Of a stretch of DNA of 64,000 nucleotides, positions 18,840 to 27,487 are shown piece by piece. Position 1 is the first letter of the stretch. Every line of letters starts with the position of its first letter. The notes beneath the pieces are model-generated. The model saw only the letters and a list, made by a program, of their open reading frames with translations. It was not told the origin of the DNA and did not search any database. A program made the position numbers and the translations under genes. The stretch covers positions 310,001 through 374,000 of the forward strand of contig NZ_FNJV01000001.1 in NCBI RefSeq assembly GCF_900103125.1, read 5' to 3'. This DNA is from Mucilaginibacter sp. OK268. GTDB taxonomy: Bacteria > Bacteroidota > Bacteroidia > Sphingobacteriales > Sphingobacteriaceae.

Positions 18840-19391
18840 TTATAATAATCTGATCTGCTCTTTCGTAATAGCGATCAGTTCATCTTTTTCCCTGCCTGAT
18901 GTCATCATACCGAAAGCCTCCCTGGATCTGATATAACCATCCAGGATAAACAGGAACTGCTCTTTCAGGGTTTCCTTACTTTGCATAGCCTTCAAGATCG
19001 CATCCATTACGCGGGCTACTTCCCCGAACGCTTTGGCGTGGCTTTGCAGGTTGTTTAACACATCCACATTATGCTTCAGCACTTCAGAATTAAAGCGGTC
19101 GATGATCTTTCCCTGTGATCGGGAAACCCTGTCCATTTCTGTTTTGATGGGAATAAGCAGCATAGTTTCCTGTGCCCTAATAAAACCGATGTACTGCTGA
19201 TGGTTCTTCATCAGCGCATTTTTTAAGAGTTCATCATTCAGGTCTATAGGATCTTTCTTGCTTTTATAGAAGTAATCCACCATCTGAATAAAAAGCAAAC
19301 GCTTTGTGCGGCCCAGTTTAAGGGCGATCTTTTCAAACTTCTGGTCAACGGAAACCGGGTATCTTACTGATCTTACATTAATATCTTCCAT
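18840..19391 (-). CDS. BfmA/BtgA-family mobilization protein
   Basis: 183 residues. The N-terminus RYPVSVDQKFEKIALKLGRT resembles a ribbon-helix-helix type DNA-binding segment, followed by long helices (RAQETMLLIPIKTEMDRVSR). This is the arrangement of BfmA/BtgA accessory mobilization proteins, which bind oriT and assist the DUF5712 partner encoded immediately downstream. The run of perfect hairpins directly upstream (19451-19610) is the likely binding region. Confidence 0.8.
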   Translation of the reverse strand: MEDINVRSVRYPVSVDQKFEKIALKLGRTKRLLFIQMVDYFYKSKKDPIDLNDELLKNALMKNHQQYIGFIRAQETMLLIPIKTEMDRVSRSQGKIIDRFNSEVLKHNVDVLNNLQSHAKAFGEVARVMDAILKAMQSKETLKEQFLFILDGYIRSREAFGMMTSGREKDELIAITKEQIRLL

Positions 19392-19450
19392 CGTTTAATT
19401 TTTAACGAGGCATTAGACTGTATAACAGGATATGCCTTTAAATACCTATA

Positions 19451-19610
19451 CAGGATACCGCCGGGTATCCTGTTTTCTTCTTTTTTGCCGGCAAAAACGC
19501 GGTAAAGTATCCCCGGAGGATACGCAAAACCCCATTTGCAGCGCAAATGGCAAGCAAAGTAGGGCTCTGCCCAACTTCCGCTTGCTCCTTTTCTTCCATG
19601 AAGAAAAGGA
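19451..19610. other. Hairpin cluster, candidate oriT
   Basis: Five dyads within 160 bp: CAGGATACC/GGTATCCTG (19451-19472), the 16-bp perfect palindrome TTTTTGCCGGCAAAAA (19482-19497), GTATCC/GGATAC (19507-19523), CCATTTGC/GCAAATGG (19532-19550), and TCCTTTTCTTC/GAAGAAAAGGA (19586-19610). They lie right upstream of the mobilization operon, where oriT is expected. No gene is supported in 19392-19887. Confidence 0.6.
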
Positions 19611-19887
19611 CGTTTTGACTGTCGCATACGGCAAATCGCTACTACAGGAGGGTTGATAGAGTTAATGCTGCTAAACTTCAATAACGGACTTGAACAATTA
19701 CTCTGCATAAAATTATTTGATTTGCGCATACAGGTTATTGCATTAGGGACATCTCCGTTTTTAAAGTCTCTTGGAAATAGTCTTTCGCTATTGGGAGCGA
19801 AGTATTCGTTGTGTGGGTTCATTTCGTATCTGGGTATCAACACATCTAACGATCTTTAGATCAACTGATCTTACGATCTTGCTATCC

Positions 19888-20226
19888 TTAAATCAAGTGA
19901 TCAGCAGACCTATTATCATACTTATCCTCTGGCCAATCAACCAGGCTGCCTTTTACTGGGTGATAAGATGGGTAATAACGGATGTACCCAAACGTTTCCA
20001 GTTCCTTTATACATTTATGATAGGTAGCGGTAGATGCGATCCGGCTATAGGACATTAGCAACTGTCGGCTAACCGGAAACGGATTACAATACTCATTCCG
20101 TTGCCAGCAGACAAACAAAGCTGCATACATGCTTACGTGGGTAGCAAGCAGGTGCGGATTCGCACCCATTTGCCTTACCCGCTCAGCATAAGCCGCCATT
20201 TCTTTTGTTTTAACGATGGGTTTCAA
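19888..20226 (-). CDS. Winged-helix-like protein of mobilizable element
   Basis: 112 residues. The segment NPFPVSRQLLMSYSRIASTATYHKCIKELETFGYI reads as a helix-turn-helix/winged-helix domain with a following wing (IRYYPSYHPVKGS). Its first codon overlaps the stop of the excisionase-like gene upstream by 4 bp, so the two are co-translated. Proteins of this layout occur in Bacteroidetes mobile elements, possibly controlling replication or excision; the exact role is not known. Confidence 0.7.
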   Translation of the reverse strand: MKPIVKTKEMAAYAERVRQMGANPHLLATHVSMYAALFVCWQRNEYCNPFPVSRQLLMSYSRIASTATYHKCIKELETFGYIRYYPSYHPVKGSLVDWPEDKYDNRSADHLI

Positions 20227-20489
20227 TGTTTTCCCCCTTCCAGTACTTTATGAATATCTTCCAGTTTGTAATACATCATGCCGCCAATCTTGGTATAGCT
20301 AAGCGTACCGTTGATACGCAGGTTTTGTAAAGTACCGGGGGAGATGTTCAATAGCTTTCTCACATCTTTGCTTTTTAACCATTGCTTGCTTTGTCCTTTC
20401 CCCGGCTGAAGAATAATTTCTATTTTTTCAATGAGCCTTTTCTCGAATGCTTCCAGATCCCCTTTTGTAATTAATTCATTTGATGTCAT
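20223..20489 (-). CDS. Excisionase/HTH_17-type DNA-binding protein
   Basis: 88 residues. A short N-terminal coiled region precedes a MerR-like/helix_turn_helix_17 domain (WLKSKDVRKLLNISPGTLQN, then LSYTKIGGMMYYKLEDIHKVLE). This is the standard form of excision or regulatory proteins of Bacteroidetes conjugative and mobilizable elements. Overlaps the following gene (ATGA). Divergent from the plus-strand gene at 20783, with an AT-rich 290-bp shared promoter region. Confidence 0.85.
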   Translation of the reverse strand: MTSNELITKGDLEAFEKRLIEKIEIILQPGKGQSKQWLKSKDVRKLLNISPGTLQNLRINGTLSYTKIGGMMYYKLEDIHKVLEGGKH

Positions 20490-20782
20490 TGTATTAAATT
20501 AATAGTAATCATATGTCTCGCCACTCGCTACTTTATGGGAATGGCTACCCCTAATCCGCAATTAATTGAATTGCAGTCGCTTTCGCATAAATCAAATATA
20601 AAATATTGTTTTGATAAAATAAAATATGTCAAAACAAATGATTAATTTTAACCTGTTCAATCAGAAAGCACCTTCATTTGGTTTGCTTATTTTTGATTAA
20701 GCTTGATAAATAATCATCGGTTAGTTAGAAGCAGTGAACACCGAAAACAGCCAAATAGCATCAAAAAATATTTGTTAAAAAA

Positions 20783-21490
20783 GTGAATAAAATCAGTTAC
20801 AAAACCTACTTAAATGACCGTCTGAAGCAGGTTGACTTTCACGGACAGCTTACATATCCTTTATATGTGCAGGTAACTTTTGAGCGGAAGACCATATTTT
20901 TTAAAAGTTATTATTTCGAACTGTTCTCCAAATCCAGGTATGGACTGGAGTTGCCTGATGGGAGTGTTAAAGGGCCTGATATGGAACAGATCATCGAAAA
21001 GGAGAACGAAGTCATTCGTTTTGTAATTGGTAAAATGAAGGACGGATTTTCATTGGAGGCATTTAAAAAAAACTACGCTTATCTCAGCAAGGATCTTTGT
21101 GATGTGACTGAATTCGATTTTATCACTTTCCTGTACCTATTCTTTGATAACAAGGAAATGCCACACATGGCGGAATTAATAAAATGGGGTGCTCTTCAAT
21201 TGGTAACTTATGATCTGATCATGGATTTTAAAAAAGTGCTTAAAAAGGCTTTGTATAATGAGCTTATCGAGCAAGCATTTGAAAAGGCACCACCTTATCT
21301 GCAATTATATAGCTTTATGATGGATACCAAAAAATGGCCTATGCTTTGCCTTACGGCTATGGAATGGGATAATATGGAAACGATCAAGTCTTTTAAGAAA
21401 TATGTAGAATTGCATTATCCGAAGTTGAAGTCTACAACATTGATTGGACAGGTAAGTGCCTGGCCGAATTATCGAAGAAAGGTTTTGTAG
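20783..21490 (+). CDS. Hypothetical protein of the mobile element
   Basis: 235 residues, GTG start at 20783. No family recognised. The N-terminus (ISYKTYLNDRLKQVDFHGQL, then YPLYVQVTFERKTIFFKSYY) resembles the arm-type beta domain seen at the start of Bacteroidetes tyrosine recombinases, but there is no catalytic domain after it; the remainder is helical. It could be a DNA-binding accessory factor. AT-rich. Nothing is supported between its stop and 21788. Confidence 0.65.
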   Translation: MNKISYKTYLNDRLKQVDFHGQLTYPLYVQVTFERKTIFFKSYYFELFSKSRYGLELPDGSVKGPDMEQIIEKENEVIRFVIGKMKDGFSLEAFKKNYAYLSKDLCDVTEFDFITFLYLFFDNKEMPHMAELIKWGALQLVTYDLIMDFKKVLKKALYNELIEQAFEKAPPYLQLYSFMMDTKKWPMLCLTAMEWDNMETIKSFKKYVELHYPKLKSTTLIGQVSAWPNYRRKVL

Positions 21491-21788
21491 ATTTTCAAAG
21501 AAAAAATCACGAACCAAATGATGTTGTTCGAACTTGATATATAACGGGTACCGATGCAGGATAATAAATAGTTATCCATCATTGAGTTATCGGGAAAAGC
21601 TATTTATTTATCGGAGCCAACACCACCAATGCTCACCAACTTATTATCTTGGGCCTCTGTCGGATAATCCGTCAGCAAGTCAATAAGAAAACACGGGCTG
21701 ACACCTGCATCAACAAAAAAGAGCAGCCGCAGGTGCCGGAAGTGGGTATTGCAAAAGGTTTTGCCGATCGTGTCCATACGTTGTTTTT

Positions 21789-22499
21789 TTATTCAAATAA
21801 GCCGATCGCCGCAAGACGCTCGTTGATCAGCTGGTAATACTGCCAAGCCTGGCCATGTTTCTGATCCTGCCCGGCAATTTCCAGGTAGAAGTTAAGTGCC
21901 TGCCTGCACAGCTCTGTTTTAATAGCAATATTGTAGGTCATCAGCTTGATTGCAGCTTTTTTGTTGAGCCTTTTAACTGAGGAAATGCCCTTGAACAGGC
22001 CTTTTTCAGTATGCTGCAGCAAGTCAAATAGGACATCTTCCTTAGAGATATGGGCAATTTCATTCAGGTAGCCGTTCATCTCTTTGAAAGATGGGGGCCC
22101 GTTTTGCGCATGAGGCGTTTTGCCGTGCTTATACCGCCCATTGTTGATCTCGTTCAGGCTGACAATGATCTCATAATCCTGCTTGAGGGTTGCTGCCGCC
22201 TTGATATAGCTCCCTTCCATGATAAGGGCGGTGGAAACATCAGCACTCTGCCGGTATACAGCAAAAAGCTGCATTTTCAGAACGGGCTGCTTTCCTTTGA
22301 ACTTGTGGCCTTCGGCCATCGCAGCAGCCAGGTAATCGATCGTGGCATCGCAAAGCTTCATGGGCTGCAGAAGGTCATCGCCTAAATACCTTTGGCTTGC
22401 TGCGGCGCATTGCTGACCCAGCTGCCCGCTGAGCGCCTCCCGCGTATCAAAACGGGAAAGGAATTCATTAATGCTATGGGGATTTTCTGGTGCTGACAT
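21789..22499 (-). CDS. Hypothetical helical protein in defence island
   Basis: 236 residues, all-alpha. The central block (YRQSADVSTALIMEGSYIKA, then AATLKQDYEIIVSLNE) resembles DUF5677-like proteins, which are frequent in defence neighbourhoods, but the match is weak. The 29-bp gap to the upstream nuclease gene on the same strand suggests a two-gene operon, so it may be an accessory or immunity-like partner of that nuclease. Confidence 0.6.
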   Translation of the reverse strand: MSAPENPHSINEFLSRFDTREALSGQLGQQCAAASQRYLGDDLLQPMKLCDATIDYLAAAMAEGHKFKGKQPVLKMQLFAVYRQSADVSTALIMEGSYIKAAATLKQDYEIIVSLNEINNGRYKHGKTPHAQNGPPSFKEMNGYLNEIAHISKEDVLFDLLQHTEKGLFKGISSVKRLNKKAAIKLMTYNIAIKTELCRQALNFYLEIAGQDQKHGQAWQYYQLINERLAAIGLFE

Positions 22500-22528
22500 G
22501 TGATAAAGATAATCTTAATCCAAACTGT

Positions 22529-24175
22529 TTATCCCTGCAGAATGAATTTCGGTGACCGGTTTTTGTCATAACAATAGTATTCCAGCTTGTACGCCAGCGA
22601 ATCTTGCAGGTGCTTTAGAAAAGCAAGTTCTAAAGCATTCAACCAGGATGGCGAAACCACCACCAGTATCTTGACCTTCAGGGTGCCCGCATGTGCTGCA
22701 TAATCCAGCAGCTGGGCGATCGCATCACGGATATTGCGGCGGCCCGATGCCGAAGTTTTAATTTCGTAGATACTAATGGATTTTTTGCGATCCAACGTAA
22801 CAACGTCGGCGATATTACCGTGAAAACGCATGATCTCGATGGACAGGTTATCCCTGCTCACGCTGTAGCCGGGCAACAGGTGCTGCTCCAGGCATTCAAC
22901 GATCTCTGTATGTAATTTCTCAACCGTGATCGAAGCATCGCGGTTCTTTTTGTTATAAACCGAGGTTTGAGTGGCCTTCCCCGCAATAAATTCCGTCGAA
23001 TCACCGGGCAGCTCTTCTTCAAAAACATCCGCAAAATCGCCCTCGAACTCATAGGGCTGGAAACGCTTGAAAGTTTTCAGGTCAAATTCAGGCTGGTAGA
23101 CCGGTTCATCGGGAAAATCAACATCCTGAAGTTTAAAGCGGGCGACCGCGGTAAAAGGATGGTCGTCCATGCCCTTGCGGTCCCCATTGATCTGCAAGAT
23201 CTCCTCGATCATATCCGCCCGGAAACGATCGATCACCGGTTTGATGATCTCCTGCGCAGCCGGATCATGTTTGATAATTTCCAGGTTGCGTATCGTACCA
23301 ACATGATAAACCAGGTTAGCTGTTTTCTCTTTCCTGACCGTATAGAAATGAACTTCCGCAAAGGCATCCGTTCCGGCCTTCGCATGCTGGATACCACGGA
23401 TATAACCATACTGGTAACCCCCAACATTGTACCGGTTATTCAGCAGCCATTCCTCATGCCCGAATCCATACTGATTCTCAAAGGGAATGTTCTTCTTGCC
23501 CTGATTACTTTTCTTCCAGCGGTGCGGGCTGGGCAGTTCCCAATTATTTTCATTGGAGGTCAGTCGGGTGAAGATGCGGATCACCGGTAAGGGCTTTTTT
23601 TGCAGAACCACGTATTCATAAATGGGCAAAAGGCGGTCAAATGCCGCCAGGATCTTTTGCAGGTCCTGGTCGTTTAAAGCCGTTAAAGACTTGTTGATGA
23701 TACCACCCAAACAAATAAAATTACCGTGCAGGAACCAGTCGCCGTTCAGCGGCTGCGCCGCCTGGTTAACGGAGCGATTGCCATGGCGATAATACCATTG
23801 CTTGAACCCTTTAAACCATGCCGGATGAACGGCTAGACATTGGTTAAACCTTTGCTGAAATGGTTTCAGATCGTGTACGGGGTTGGTCAGGCTCCGGCTG
23901 GGTTCCAGCGAGAAACAAAGACCGTAACGCGTCACTATCCGGTTATTCACCCACTCCTCACCAACATTGAACTGCATCTCATCCCTGCCGCCATGGTGAA
24001 AGAAATATTTATCATCCTTATCGAAGATAGTGGTCCTCGTGAACAGGTCCGCAGGCAACTGCTTTTTATGCAGGTACTGCTTTCGGAGTTCGGGCAGGCG
24101 GGCAATTGCATGGTTGCCGCTGCGGGCTTTGCGGTTTAATGTGTCGGCTAACTGTGCAAGGGTCATGGAAGGCAT
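22529..24175 (-). CDS. PD-(D/E)XK nuclease-domain protein, predicted defence
   Basis: 548 residues. The C-terminal about 120 residues form a restriction-type nuclease: D457 in NIADVVTLD, E471-x-K473 in ISIYEIKTSA, and Q488 in DAIAQLLDYA, the full PD-(D/E)XK/Mrr-like set, followed by the strand VKILVVVSPSW. The N-terminal about 400 residues are unknown, with notable aromatic motifs (FGHEEWLLNNRYNVGGYQYG, then YIRGIQ) that could form a DNA- or modified-base-recognition module. That layout suits a modification-dependent restriction enzyme. Start chosen at 24175; MTLAQLADTLN three codons in is an alternative. Confidence 0.75.
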   Translation of the reverse strand: MPSMTLAQLADTLNRKARSGNHAIARLPELRKQYLHKKQLPADLFTRTTIFDKDDKYFFHHGGRDEMQFNVGEEWVNNRIVTRYGLCFSLEPSRSLTNPVHDLKPFQQRFNQCLAVHPAWFKGFKQWYYRHGNRSVNQAAQPLNGDWFLHGNFICLGGIINKSLTALNDQDLQKILAAFDRLLPIYEYVVLQKKPLPVIRIFTRLTSNENNWELPSPHRWKKSNQGKKNIPFENQYGFGHEEWLLNNRYNVGGYQYGYIRGIQHAKAGTDAFAEVHFYTVRKEKTANLVYHVGTIRNLEIIKHDPAAQEIIKPVIDRFRADMIEEILQINGDRKGMDDHPFTAVARFKLQDVDFPDEPVYQPEFDLKTFKRFQPYEFEGDFADVFEEELPGDSTEFIAGKATQTSVYNKKNRDASITVEKLHTEIVECLEQHLLPGYSVSRDNLSIEIMRFHGNIADVVTLDRKKSISIYEIKTSASGRRNIRDAIAQLLDYAAHAGTLKVKILVVVSPSWLNALELAFLKHLQDSLAYKLEYYCYDKNRSPKFILQG

Positions 24176-24307
24176 CGGTTTTAGTAGGCTAATATACCAA
24201 TAAGGATATTAAACCGGCGGGCGACGAATGCTCCTGGCTAACCGAAATTAATTCGAAATTGCTGGCAGAATGCCACGAAACCATCAGGAAATATTAGTTT
24301 TGCGGCA

Positions 24308-24412
24308 ATGGCAACCATCGTTGCTCTAGTAACCATAGTTTACTATGCGTTATGTATTTTCCTGACATTGAGGAAAATGCGCCGCAAGGCTAAGAGAAGG
24401 AAGAAAAGGTAG
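24308..24412 (+). CDS. 34-residue membrane microprotein, tentative
   Basis: Reads MATIVALVTIVYYALCIFLT and then a polybasic tail with about ten Arg/Lys. One membrane helix plus a cationic tail is the layout of type I toxin and regulatory microproteins. It sits alone in the gap 24176-24611 between two defence-island genes. There is no clear ribosome binding site, and coding is not demonstrated. Confidence 0.3.
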   Translation: MATIVALVTIVYYALCIFLTLRKMRRKAKRRKKR

Positions 24413-24611
24413 GCGCAAGCCCCCTCTGTAGTAATGAACAGTTAATCGCCAGATACACCAAACTGCCGTATATGGAAAGTTTTTGAGGGGCATTGCGCAA
24501 GATGGATGCCCTATTTTTTTGCCTGGATATTTTGTGCAAAATATGTGGATAGAATTATCGACTGTTAAATAACGGACAGTAAAAAGAACTTTCTAATCCG
24601 TAACTTGCGGT

Positions 24612-25268
24612 ATGAACCCGAGGAATTACGAAACCATACCACTGCCGCCTTTCGCTTTTGCCGATGTGGTCAACCGCAAAGCCAAACAGTTTTCCGATCA
24701 TCGCCTTCGCGGCCCCTTATTTACCGTCCATGATCTTGGCGATAAGGTGCAAAGCGAACTTTGGGGGCTTAACAGTGATGGCGACCGCATCCAGTTCCTG
24801 GGTTACCTGGTCAATCATGTGGTGGAAAAGATCGAAGAACATGAAAAGACCTGTCACGAGGCACATTGCCGGGTCCGGCTCGATGGTGAAGTATTCCTTT
24901 ATTTTCTGTACGGGAAACTGGAAGAAAACGGATTGAAGATAGCCGGCGACCTGTTCACCAGCACAGAGATCGTTGAAAACGATCAAACGATCAGGGAAAT
25001 CGGTTTCAAACTGGACGAACTTAAAAATGGCGATCATATCATCTATGACGATATTCAGATGCTCCATGAAATCATGATCGCATTAAAAACAGATATAGCC
25101 GAATTGAAGAACTTATATGTACTCGGAAAAAAGAAGTGGTATCAGCAGGTCTATGGTATCGTTTTCGAGAATCTGGCAAATAAAGGCATGGATGAATTGA
25201 TGAAAGAGCTGGCGCCTTTACTCAGCCGGTTAGGACACGAAATAGTCATCAAATATTTGCAGGGTTAG
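24612..25268 (+). CDS. Hypothetical protein
   Basis: 218 residues, soluble, helical. No recognised family. It has a charged middle segment (LVNHVVEKIEEHEKTCHEAH) and a C-terminal helix bundle (NKGMDELMKELAPLLSRLGH). It is the only plus-strand gene between two minus-strand nuclease-like genes and converges on the 489-residue protein (20 bp between stops). Confidence 0.6.
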   Translation: MNPRNYETIPLPPFAFADVVNRKAKQFSDHRLRGPLFTVHDLGDKVQSELWGLNSDGDRIQFLGYLVNHVVEKIEEHEKTCHEAHCRVRLDGEVFLYFLYGKLEENGLKIAGDLFTSTEIVENDQTIREIGFKLDELKNGDHIIYDDIQMLHEIMIALKTDIAELKNLYVLGKKKWYQQVYGIVFENLANKGMDELMKELAPLLSRLGHEIVIKYLQG

Positions 25269-25287
25269 TGAAGATAACTAACATAAA

Positions 25288-26757
25288 CTAAAAAGGTGGC
25301 TCATCATCGATTGAATAATCGCGCGCATCGCCTAAAACATCGTCGGCAATATTCCTTTTTTTCCTGATCTGCTGTTTCCTGGATAACCTGTCGCCTTTGC
25401 GTTCATCAACCGCATACATGACAGAATGGCCCTGTGCAATGGCATCTTCGACAAATGCGGCAATCTTTTTAGAAGCCTCATCGCAGGTTCCGATCAGGCC
25501 AGCCTGGACCAGGTCTACAAAGGTTTCTTTGCTGAGGTAACGTTTTCCAAGCGTATGATAGCCAAACTGCCTGCCGCCAGCTCGTCCAAGCGTCGAATCG
25601 TCAGTAAGCAATAACTCCCATTGGTCGAGCGGAATATACATACCCGGTGCAACAGAGTCATCGTCCCACTTCATCTCGAATTTTTTGCAAAGCTTGAAGA
25701 AAAGCGCACAATCGGAAAAACGGTAAGCAGTTAACCCAGATCCTTTTGTTTGGGCCGCTATATTTGTTTTCAACGACTTCAATCTTTTCAATTCCTCGTC
25801 GTGCGAGCCCTGGTTCGGGTTAAAATACAGGCCGGTATGTTCTTCGCTCCGCTGGTCCATCATTTTATACTGTACCATGACAAAGGATTCATATTTGCGG
25901 TGGAAATAGATCAGGTCTATACCCATGGCTTTTTCCAGCGGTTTACGGTTTGCGTTGATTACTGTCAGTTTCTCGCCATCCTCGCTTTCGAATTCAACCA
26001 GTCCGGTAATATGGTCGCCTGAAACCGTATCAAATCCCGGAAATGAACGCAGATCATAATTGATCACATCATCTTCGTAAACGGCAAATTCCTTTAAGCC
26101 GCTTAAAAAAGAGTTTCCCAGGCCTTCTCCGTTCAGTGACCAGCTTCTGAAAACAGCCGAACGGTCGACACCGAATATATCCAGCGTCAAGCCAAGTGCG
26201 TCTTTCTCCACGGCTGCATCCTGTTCGCGGCTAGCAATCCGACGCGGAACCGGACGGTGCATCGTCTCATATAGGTCATCTATTGCCTTCGATAATTCCG
26301 GCATTAACAATTTAAGGGCTCTGTAAAGGTGCTCACCCAGCTTAGGCGAAAATTGCCGGTAGTTATCATTAAAGTATGCGGCGGCCCTTGTTTTTTGGTT
26401 TTCAGGCAGGAACTGAATAAGTTCAGCCGGGATTACCTTTTCGAGCGCAAGGCATTTCAATCCTTTTACCCTTGCCTGGGCGGTGGCAACCCTGCCTTGC
26501 TTTTTCAGAATACACAAATAAGTTACCGGTTCATCATACCGCCCAACATTCAGGCAAAGCAAGGCCAGCCCTTTACTGGCTATCTTCTGAGGCGCGGATT
26601 GAACAACGTTCGTGAAAGTTCCGTATACCTCAATATTTTCCCGGATAGATTCAGCCAGCCGGTCATCGGCAATATGCAATACAGCTGAGATTTCGCCCTT
26701 AACTTTCATATAAGCTTTAATGATAGGATATAAAGATAAAGAATTGCAAGCGATCAT
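25288..26757 (-). CDS. Nuclease-like protein of unknown family, predicted defence
   Basis: 489 residues; an internal start at 26709 (MKVKGEIS) is equally likely. The middle portion carries a PD-(D/E)XK-like pattern: E275 and D281 in NANRKPLEKAMGIDLIYF, then Q296-x-K298 in SFVMVQYKMM. The (Q/E)xK form is known from several nuclease superfamily branches. The C-terminus is strongly charged with basic runs (RLSRKQQIRKKR), fitting nucleic-acid binding. No family name can be given. Neighbours are all defence-type genes. Confidence 0.65.
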   Translation of the reverse strand: MIACNSLSLYPIIKAYMKVKGEISAVLHIADDRLAESIRENIEVYGTFTNVVQSAPQKIASKGLALLCLNVGRYDEPVTYLCILKKQGRVATAQARVKGLKCLALEKVIPAELIQFLPENQKTRAAAYFNDNYRQFSPKLGEHLYRALKLLMPELSKAIDDLYETMHRPVPRRIASREQDAAVEKDALGLTLDIFGVDRSAVFRSWSLNGEGLGNSFLSGLKEFAVYEDDVINYDLRSFPGFDTVSGDHITGLVEFESEDGEKLTVINANRKPLEKAMGIDLIYFHRKYESFVMVQYKMMDQRSEEHTGLYFNPNQGSHDEELKRLKSLKTNIAAQTKGSGLTAYRFSDCALFFKLCKKFEMKWDDDSVAPGMYIPLDQWELLLTDDSTLGRAGGRQFGYHTLGKRYLSKETFVDLVQAGLIGTCDEASKKIAAFVEDAIAQGHSVMYAVDERKGDRLSRKQQIRKKRNIADDVLGDARDYSIDDEPPF

Positions 26758-27071
26758 AATTTGCCGATGGATTCATGGAGGTCTCCGACCTTTTTCCCTG
26801 CTGAAAAAAATATCTTCAGCGGACAAAGTTTGCCTGGTAATAGCTAATCAAGGGTTATTGAAAAGAAGTTCAAAGTAGTATCGTGTATACACCAAAAGTG
26901 CACGAAAATTTTAGATCAGAAAAAATCATCGGGTATTTTGAGCTCACACTATATCGGCGGTCAGCTTAACAGCAGCTGAATGCTGTAGATAGCTTCCTAT
27001 CGATTTAATACTATCTTTGTTTGAGACTGCGATATGCATTTTTTCAGCATTCGTTAAACCTTATTTCCCTC

Positions 27072-27250
27072 GTGATCACAATTAATCTAATCCCCGCCAG
27101 TTATGGCGATACTTTACTCGTCTCTGTTTATCCTGCTGACAAGACCCGGCACAAGATTTTCCTCCTCATTGATTGCGGATTGGGCTACTAGGCAAATATT
27201 CTACCGGCTATACAGGATCTAAAGATGGATGTTCCGGTATGCTTGACCGT
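27072..27250 (+). pseudogene. Remnant of an MBL-fold hydrolase
   Basis: From GTG 27072 the frame reads VITINLIPASYGDTLLVSVY, then HKIFLLIDCGLGY, and hits TAG at 27189, after which ANILPAIQDLKMD continues in frame. This is the N-terminal strand-turn pattern (LPA..GD.LL, LIDGG) of metallo-beta-lactamase-fold hydrolases; the HxHxDH part is missing. The rest of 26758-27487 contains no gene I can support. Confidence 0.4.
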
Positions 27251-27487
27251 ACTGTTCCTGCTTTTTAGACCAACGAGTCATGTTAATGAATATCAAACTT
27301 CAATTATCTAGTTCAGAAAGATTGCTTGGTCAAAGTGTAACGGAACGCCGTGAGCTCTGTTGCGAACTCGTTCCAATTGCAGAGCCGGAAAGGCGATTTG
27401 AAGGTTATTCCTACTCATCCTGATCTACAACTTTAAAAAGAATGGGTTCAGCGAGTTAATAGACAATCGACAGTGAATATGGAAAGT

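Noticed and set aside
19860-19910. GATC/GATCTT repeats as replication iterons
   Set aside because: Irregular spacing, few copies and partial overlap with the end of a coding region; not convincing.
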